Shown one piece after another: positions 58,839 to 64,000 of a stretch of DNA of 64,000 nt. Position numbers and translations under genes: made by a program. The notes beneath the pieces were generated by a model. It was not told the origin of the DNA and made no database searches. It saw nothing but the letters and a program-made list of their open reading frames with translations. Within the stretch, counting starts at the first letter, position 1. Every line of letters starts with the position of its first letter. The stretch comes from Reyranella sp. (GTDB lineage: Bacteria; Pseudomonadota; Alphaproteobacteria; Reyranellales; Reyranellaceae), in assembly GCF_030651995.1 (NCBI RefSeq), contig NZ_JAUSBN010000027.1:1-64000 (forward strand), written 5' to 3'.

Positions 58839-60143
58839 ATGGACGCCGAGCTGCACTTCGACATCCCGCTTTCCATCGCGATCCCCCTCGTGGTGGTCTG
58901 CCTGTTCGTGGCGGCGTACCTGTCGGCCGCGGAGACGGCGATCACGGGAGCCTCGCGGCCGCGCATGCATCGCCTCGCCCAGCAGGGCAATCCGAAAGCC
59001 GTGATCGTGAACGCGCTGCTCGATCGCAAGGACGAGACGGTGAGCGCCGTCCTGCTGGGCAACAACGTGGTCAACATCTTCTCCGCCTCGCTGTCGACGG
59101 CGGTGCTGACCGCCTTGTTTGGCGCGGCCGGCGTGGTCTACGCCACCCTGGTCATCGGCGTCCTGATCGTGATCTTCGCCGAGGTCATGCCCAAGACCTG
59201 GGCGCTCCTGCGCGCCGACCGGGTGGCCCTGGCGCTGGCGCCGTCGATCATGGTCACGCTGACCATTCTCGGCCCGATGGCGCGCGGCGTCGCCGCCACC
59301 TCGCGCTTCTTCCTCAGGCTGCTCAACGTGCGTACCGACCGCACGCCCGATGCGGAGGAGCAGAGCGACGCGCTGCGCGGGGCCATCGAACTGCATGGCG
59401 AGGGCCAGAGCGGCGACAGCGCGCCTGCCGAGAAGGCGATGCTGCGCTCCGTGCTCGATCTGGGCGACCGCACCGTGGGCGACGTCATGACCCATCGCGG
59501 CAACGTCGTGCTGATCGACGCCGACCAGCCGACCGAAGCCATCGTCACGCAGATGCTGGCGGCGCCCTTTACGCGGATCCCCCTCTATCGCGGCGAGGCC
59601 GACAACGTGGTGGGCATCATGCACGCCAAGGATCTCTTCCGCGCCGTCGAGGCGGCCGGCGGTCCGAAATCGGTGGAGATCGATTCGATCCTGACGCCGC
59701 CGTGGTTCATCCCGGAATCGACGGTCCTGTTCGACCAGCTCGAGGCGTTCCGCGCCCGGCACGAGCATTTCGCCCTGGTGGTCGACGAATACGGCGCGTT
59801 GCGCGGCATCGTGACGCTCGAGGACATCATCGAGGAGATCGTCGGCGACATCGAGGACGAGCATGACGCCATCCGCCGCGGCGTCGCCCGGCGCGACGAC
59901 GGCACCGTGGTCTGCCGGGGCGACGTGCCGATCCGCGACCTCAATCGCGAATTCGGCTGGGGCCTGCCCGAGAGCGTCGCCACCACCATCGCAGGGCTGG
60001 TGCTCCACGAGGCACGGCGCATCCCCGAAGTCGGCCAGGTCTATGCATTTTACGGATTTCGCTTCGAGATTCTGAAGCGCGAGGGCACGCGCGTCGCCGA
60101 GTTGCGGATCGCGCCGCCCGCCGCCATACAGGCGGGCAACTGA
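58839..60143 (+). CDS. HlyC/CorC (CNNM) family transporter
   Basis: A 434-residue protein with the DUF21 membrane domain (about 1-185, four hydrophobic segments, with AAETAITGASRPRMHRLAQQG), a pair of CBS domains (about 210-345, DLGDRTVGDVMTHRGNVVLI and PWFIPESTVLFDQL) and the C-terminal CorC_HlyC domain. Relatives move or regulate Mg2+ or Co2+. It starts 8 bases after aroB, an arrangement found widely in alphaproteobacteria. Confidence 0.92.
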   Translation: MDAELHFDIPLSIAIPLVVVCLFVAAYLSAAETAITGASRPRMHRLAQQGNPKAVIVNALLDRKDETVSAVLLGNNVVNIFSASLSTAVLTALFGAAGVVYATLVIGVLIVIFAEVMPKTWALLRADRVALALAPSIMVTLTILGPMARGVAATSRFFLRLLNVRTDRTPDAEEQSDALRGAIELHGEGQSGDSAPAEKAMLRSVLDLGDRTVGDVMTHRGNVVLIDADQPTEAIVTQMLAAPFTRIPLYRGEADNVVGIMHAKDLFRAVEAAGGPKSVEIDSILTPPWFIPESTVLFDQLEAFRARHEHFALVVDEYGALRGIVTLEDIIEEIVGDIEDEHDAIRRGVARRDDGTVVCRGDVPIRDLNREFGWGLPESVATTIAGLVLHEARRIPEVGQVYAFYGFRFEILKREGTRVAELRIAPPAAIQAGN

Positions 60144-60171
60144 CTTCCACCTGACACCACGAGGATCGACC

Positions 60172-60825
60172 ATGCCGCTTTCGCCGCCAGTCGGGCGACA
60201 GCACCTTCATACGCGCCGCGTCGTCTGCCAGGGATTTTTCCGCGACGACGGGCTGTGGGACATCGAGGGCCGCATCACCGACGAGAAGACCTACGAACAC
60301 GCCAACGAATGGCGCGGGCCGCTGCAGCCGGGCGACTTCGTCCACGACATGTCGATCCGGCTGACCATCGACCACAAGTTCACGATCGTCGATGCCGAGG
60401 CGGTGACCGACAAGTCGCCCTACCGCATGTGCGGCGACATCGCGCCGGCCTTCCGGAAGCTGATCGGCCTGCGCATCGGCGGCGGCTTCCATCGCGCGGT
60501 GCGCGAGCGGCTGGGCGGCGTCCATGGCTGCACGCACATCGTCGAGCTGCTGGGGCCGGTGGCCACGACCGCCTTCCAGACCGTGTCGTCGAAGAAGGCG
60601 CGCGATCTCAACGACGCCCATCGGGAAAAGACCGGCACCCTGCCGACAAAGGATCCCGACGCTCCGCGCAAGCCGCAGCGCAAGCCCTACATGCTCGACA
60701 CCTGCCACACCTGGGCCTCCGACAGCGAAGTCACCCGGCGCTGGGTACCGCACTTCTACACCGGCCCCGACGCCGAGGCGGTGCGCGCGGCCGTCGAGGG
60801 CAAGGACGTGGAGATGGAAGGCTGA
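60172..60825 (+). CDS. DUF2889 family protein
   Basis: A 217-residue protein with the DUF2889 pattern: RQHLHTRRVVCQGFFRDDGLWDIEGRITDEK, DMSIRLTIDHKFTIVDAEAV and GCTHIVELLGPVATTAFQT. Its function is unknown. It begins with ATG 60172, 29 bases after the CNNM/CorC gene and on the same strand, so it may share its transcript. A family B repeat pair follows. Confidence 0.88.
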   Translation: MPLSPPVGRQHLHTRRVVCQGFFRDDGLWDIEGRITDEKTYEHANEWRGPLQPGDFVHDMSIRLTIDHKFTIVDAEAVTDKSPYRMCGDIAPAFRKLIGLRIGGGFHRAVRERLGGVHGCTHIVELLGPVATTAFQTVSSKKARDLNDAHREKTGTLPTKDPDAPRKPQRKPYMLDTCHTWASDSEVTRRWVPHFYTGPDAEAVRAAVEGKDVEMEG

Positions 60826-60841
60826 CGGCAACGGTCGCGCG

Positions 60842-60950
60842 CCGCCCCCTCACCTAACCTCTCCCCCTATCGGGGGAGAGGGACATGATTCAGACCTTCA
60901 TATTCCTCTCCCCCGATAGGGGGAGAGGCTAGGTGAGGGGGTTGCGCACG
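60842..60950. repeat. Paired family B palindromes
   Basis: Two perfect or near-perfect CCTCTCCCCCTATCGGGGGAGAGG-type units (near 60857 and 60905), bounded by GCCCCCTCACCTAACC on the left and GGCTAGGTGAGGGGGTT on the right, form a large inverted repeat. It sits between the convergent DUF2889 and bolA genes and matches the unit at 53786. Confidence 0.85.
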
Positions 60951-60954
60951 GCGC

Positions 60955-61242
60955 TCAGGGCTTCTTGTCTTCCGCCGGCGTCAGGGTCTCCATCGCCAAT
61001 GCATGCAGGCCGGCGTCGAGTTCGTCCTTGAGGGCGGCATAGACGAGGCGCTGGCGGGCGACGCGGGTCTTTCCTTCGAAGGCCTGCGACACGATCTCCA
61101 CCCGGAAATGCGTCTCGCCGCCCTCGCGCCAGCCGGCATGCCCATGGTGTTTCGAGGACTCGTCTTCGATGGCCAGACGCACCGGTTGGAAGGCCACCCG
61201 AAGCTTGCTGTCAATCGCCGTCGCCACCTTGCCCATGACCAT
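60955..61242 (-). CDS. BolA family protein
   Basis: A 95-residue protein of the BolA/IbaG type, which works with monothiol glutaredoxins in iron-sulfur handling. AFQPVRLAIEDESSKHHGHAGWREGGETHFRVEI and the conserved late His in GLHALAMETLTP match the family. ATG 61242 has GAGG at about the right distance; ATG 61236 is the alternative. It is divergent from the J-domain gene. Confidence 0.92.
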   Translation of the reverse strand: MVMGKVATAIDSKLRVAFQPVRLAIEDESSKHHGHAGWREGGETHFRVEIVSQAFEGKTRVARQRLVYAALKDELDAGLHALAMETLTPAEDKKP

Positions 61243-61288
61243 CTTGCCTCATCTTGCCGGTTCTGTTGGTTGAACACATATTAGCCCG

Positions 61289-61870
61289 ATGGCCCGACGG
61301 AGAGCGAACCCACTGGCGGCACTGGACGGTGCGAAGCCGCACCAGCGCGTCTGCGAAGCCCCGGGCTGTCGCCTGCAGGGGGAATATCGTGCGCCGCGCG
61401 CCCGCGACAAGCTCGACGAGTATCGCTGGTTCTGCCTCGAGCATATCCGCGACTACAACAAGAAGTGGGACTATTTCGCCGGCCTCGACTCCGACGAGAT
61501 CGAGGCCCACATCCGCGCCGACACGACCTGGCGCCGGCCGGTCTGGCCGCTCGGCGCCCGCCGCAATGGCAATCCCTATGCCCATATCAAGGATCCGTTT
61601 GGCCTGGCCGACGATGCCGGCCTCGGGGAGAAGCCACCGCCCAAGTACGACGGCAGCGAACAACTGACCCCGGCAGAGCGCAATGCGCTCGATGTCCTAG
61701 AACTTTCATGGCCCCTTACCCGGAAAGTCGTGAGGTCCCGGTACAAGGAACTGGTGAAGCTGCATCACCCCGACGCAAATGGCGGGGCGCGCGAGGCCGA
61801 GGAGAAACTTAAGGAAATCAACGCCGCGTATTCCACTCTGCGGGCTTCGGAGCACCTCCCGGCCGAATGA
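61289..61870 (+). CDS. J domain-containing protein
   Basis: A 193-residue DnaJ-like protein with a C-terminal J domain (about 130-190, VVRSRYKELVKLHHPDANGG, with the HPD motif). The N-terminal part (HQRVCEAPGCRLQGEYRAPRARD, EYRWFCLEHIRDYNKKWDYFAG) holds a Cys pair that may bind zinc. It probably stimulates a DnaK for a specific client. In alphaproteobacteria it regularly sits between bolA and cobS, as here. Confidence 0.9.
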   Translation: MARRRANPLAALDGAKPHQRVCEAPGCRLQGEYRAPRARDKLDEYRWFCLEHIRDYNKKWDYFAGLDSDEIEAHIRADTTWRRPVWPLGARRNGNPYAHIKDPFGLADDAGLGEKPPPKYDGSEQLTPAERNALDVLELSWPLTRKVVRSRYKELVKLHHPDANGGAREAEEKLKEINAAYSTLRASEHLPAE

Positions 61871-61981
61871 TTAGCCCTGCTTGGGGCTGTCCGTGCATTT
61901 GGCCGCTTGCAGTGCACAATCCTGCCTGCGACTATGAAATTGCCCGCAATTGGCGGGCATTGTTTTGTAGGAATTCGTGTG

Positions 61982-62986
61982 ATGGCCTCTACGACGACCG
62001 CGGCGCGTCAGAATGTTTCGGGCATGCCGGATATCAAGGTTTCTGCGCGTCAGGTTTTCGGCATCGATACCGACATGGAAGTGCCGGCGTTCAGCACGCC
62101 GACCGAGCATGTCCCGCAGGTCGACGATGCCTACCTGTTCGATCACGACACGACGATGGCGATCCTCGCCGGCTTCGCCCACAACCGCCGTGTCATGGTC
62201 CAGGGCTATCACGGCACCGGCAAGTCGACGCACATCGAGCAGGTCGCGGCGCGCCTCAACTGGCCCTGCCTGCGCGTCAACCTCGACAGCCACATCTCGC
62301 GTATCGACCTGATCGGCAAGGATGCGATCGTCCTGCGCGACGGCAAGCAGGTCACCGAATTCCGTGAAGGCATCCTGCCGTGGGCGCTGCAGAACCCCAC
62401 CGCGCTGGTGTTCGACGAATACGATGCCGGCCGTGCCGACGTGATGTTCGTGATCCAGCGCGTACTCGAGGTCGACGGCAAGCTCACCCTCCTCGACCAG
62501 AACAAGGTCATCCATCCGCATCCGGCGTTCCGCCTGTTCTCGACCGCCAACACGGTCGGCCTCGGCGACACGACCGGCCTCTATCACGGCACGCAGCAGA
62601 TCAACCAGGGTCAGATGGACCGCTGGTCGATCGTGACGACGCTGAACTACCTGCCGCACGACCAGGAAGTGAACATCGTCGCCGCCAAGACGCCGCACTA
62701 TGACAACGACGCGGGCCGCAAGACCATCGCCGCCATGGTGGCGCTGGCGGACCTCACGCGTGCGGGCTTCATCGCCGGCGACATCTCGACCGTCATGTCG
62801 CCCCGTACGGTGATCACCTGGGCCGAGAATGCGCGCATCTTCGGGGGTGACGTGGGCTTTGCCTTCCGTCTCACCTTCCTGAACAAGTGCGACGAGGTCG
62901 AGCGCAGTACGCTCGCGGAGTACTATCAGCGCTGCTTCGGCAAGGAATTGCCGGCATCCAGCGGCAAGGGCGGCAAGCTGCACTAA
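61982..62986 (+). CDS. cobS: Cobaltochelatase subunit CobS
   Basis: The AAA+ ATPase subunit of aerobic cobaltochelatase, which inserts Co2+ into hydrogenobyrinic acid a,c-diamide in cobalamin synthesis together with CobN and CobT. Walker A is [17 protein letters not shown], Walker B is [15 protein letters not shown], and [22 protein letters not shown] is diagnostic. The 334-residue protein starts at ATG 61982 ([17 protein letters not shown]). The cobT gene follows after 18 bases. Confidence 0.95.
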   Translation: MASTTTAARQNVSGMPDIKVSARQVFGIDTDMEVPAFSTPTEHVPQVDDAYLFDHDTTMAILAGFAHNRRVMVQGYHGTGKSTHIEQVAARLNWPCLRVNLDSHISRIDLIGKDAIVLRDGKQVTEFREGILPWALQNPTALVFDEYDAGRADVMFVIQRVLEVDGKLTLLDQNKVIHPHPAFRLFSTANTVGLGDTTGLYHGTQQINQGQMDRWSIVTTLNYLPHDQEVNIVAAKTPHYDNDAGRKTIAAMVALADLTRAGFIAGDISTVMSPRTVITWAENARIFGGDVGFAFRLTFLNKCDEVERSTLAEYYQRCFGKELPASSGKGGKLH

Positions 62987-63004
62987 GTTAGTAAAGAGGG
63001 CCGC

Positions 63005-64000
63005 ATGGCCAAGGACTCCACTCCCCTCGAGGAGTTTCGTCGCGTCACCGCCACCACAATGCGGGCGGTGTCGCGCAAGGAAGTGAACGTAGCCTTCGTC
63101 CCCGACGGCGGTTCACTGCTGGGCCAGGAAGCCCGCATCACCGTGCCGGCGCGCGATCTGCCGGTCGAGGATGTGAGCCGCGTCCGCGGCGAGGCCGATT
63201 CGATGGCGCTGAAGCTGCGCCATCACGACCGCAAGACCCACCTGCGCCGCGTGCCCCGCGGCGAGGCGGCGCGCGCGATATTCGAGGCGGTCGAGCAGGT
63301 CCGCGTCGAGGCGCTGGGTGCCCGCAAGATGGTCGGTGTTGCAGACAACCTCTCCGCCCTGTGGCGCCAGCGCTCCGACCAGCGTGGCCATGCGCGCATC
63401 AAGACCAAGGAAGACGCGCCGATCGCCGACGTGATCGGCCTGATCGCCCGTGAGCAGCTGCTCGGCGCCGCGCCGCCGGAATCGGCCAAGGCGATGGTCG
63501 ACATGTGGCGCGCCGACGTGGAAAACGCCGCCGGTCGCGACTTCCAGAAGCTGCGCGAGTCGCTTACGAACCAGGAAGCCTTTGCCCGCGCCGCGCGCCA
63601 GCTCATCCGGGATCTCAAGCTTGGCGACGAGTCGGCAGACCTGCAGGACGACGACAACGAGGACTCGCAGGACCAGGAGAACGCCGACGGTCAGTCGAAC
63701 GAGACCGGCGACGACCAGAGCGATTCGAGCGAGACCCAGGGCTACGGCGCTCAGGGCGAGGAGAGCGAGGACGCTTCCGAGCAGGACGACGCCTCCGAAA
63801 CCGCCGCCGACCAGGCCCAGACCGAGATGCAGATGGGTTCGGGCGACGAGGAGGAGCCGGGCCGCGCCGAGCGTCCGTGGCTGCCGCCGGGTGCGCTCAG
63901 CAACGAGCCGGCCGGCCAGCAGTATCACGCCTATTCCAACAAGTTCGACGAGATCGTCGAGGCCGACGCGCTGTGCGACGCCGAGGAACTGGGCCGCCTG
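63005..64000 (+). CDS. cobT: Cobaltochelatase subunit CobT (partial, runs off the window)
   Basis: The VWA-type partner of CobS. The 332 codons seen show the N-terminal domain (LEEFRRVTATTMRAVSRKEVNVAF), RIKTKEDAPIADVIGLIAREQL, and the characteristic long acidic linker of Asp, Glu, Gln and Ser (about residues 205-285). It then enters the conserved part before the VWA domain (YHAYSNKFDEIVEADALCD). There is no stop before position 64000; the VWA domain with the MIDAS motif should lie beyond it. Confidence 0.93.
   Translation, partial: MAKDSTPLEEFRRVTATTMRAVSRKEVNVAFVPDGGSLLGQEARITVPARDLPVEDVSRVRGEADSMALKLRHHDRKTHLRRVPRGEAARAIFEAVEQVRVEALGARKMVGVADNLSALWRQRSDQRGHARIKTKEDAPIADVIGLIAREQLLGAAPPESAKAMVDMWRADVENAAGRDFQKLRESLTNQEAFARAARQLIRDLKLGDESADLQDDDNEDSQDQENADGQSNETGDDQSDSSETQGYGAQGEESEDASEQDDASETAADQAQTEMQMGSGDEEEPGRAERPWLPPGALSNEPAGQQYHAYSNKFDEIVEADALCDAEELGRL

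Overview
The window is chromosomal DNA of a G+C-rich alphaproteobacterium. The evidence is gene content and gene order: clpB, a DUF4167 gene, prmC, prfA, hisS and ispG in a row; ptsP next to lysC with ubiG divergent; comF beside an NDUFAF5-like methyltransferase; xerD, aroK, aroB and a CNNM/CorC gene; and bolA, a J-domain gene, cobS and cobT. The layout looks like the Rhodospirillales/Hyphomicrobiales side of the class, possibly a Reyranella-like soil bacterium, but the genus is inferred and not proven.

Positions 1-30036 are mostly housekeeping genes: envelope hydrolase (M23), chaperone ClpB, translation termination and tRNA charging (prmC, prfA, hisS), isoprenoids (ispG), a RodZ-like protein, nitrogen PTS enzyme I (ptsP), aspartokinase, ubiquinone (ubiG), several methyltransferases, a D-aminoacylase, a nitrilase-family hydrolase, glutaredoxin, comF, argJ, mutT, a parvulin and secA.

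Positions 30010-40347 are an integrative element of about 10.3 kb inserted in the last codons of secA. A 17-bp direct repeat (attL/attR) bounds it. The element supplies replacement codons that rebuild the SecA C-terminus, and the displaced original secA end lies at the right border. The element is visibly richer in A+T than its flanks. It carries a tyrosine integrase next to attL, a second short tyrosine recombinase, an H-NS-family protein, a putative HUH-type replication protein divergent from a small HTH-like protein with a perfect 12-bp inverted repeat between them, and several nuclease-like genes (HNH, two PD-(D/E)XK-like, GIY-YIG). Paired direct repeats just inside both ends look like integrase arm sites. 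This element is the most interesting part of the window.

Positions 40446-53779 are accessory chromosome: a cupin/Crp/DUF2892 cluster, small secreted proteins, a TonB-dependent receptor behind a good Zur-box match, a tyrosine phosphatase, an epoxide hydrolase, an MFS transporter, a hot-dog dehydratase, an acetyltransferase, and a TauD dioxygenase divergent from a TIGR02466/TTC38 pair. Two families of palindromic repeats fill several gaps here.

Positions 53848-64000 return to core genes: a luciferase-like oxidoreductase, accA, xerD, aroK-aroB, a CNNM/CorC transporter, DUF2889, bolA, a J-domain protein, cobS and the start of cobT, which runs off the window. No rRNA, tRNA or CRISPR array was recognised.
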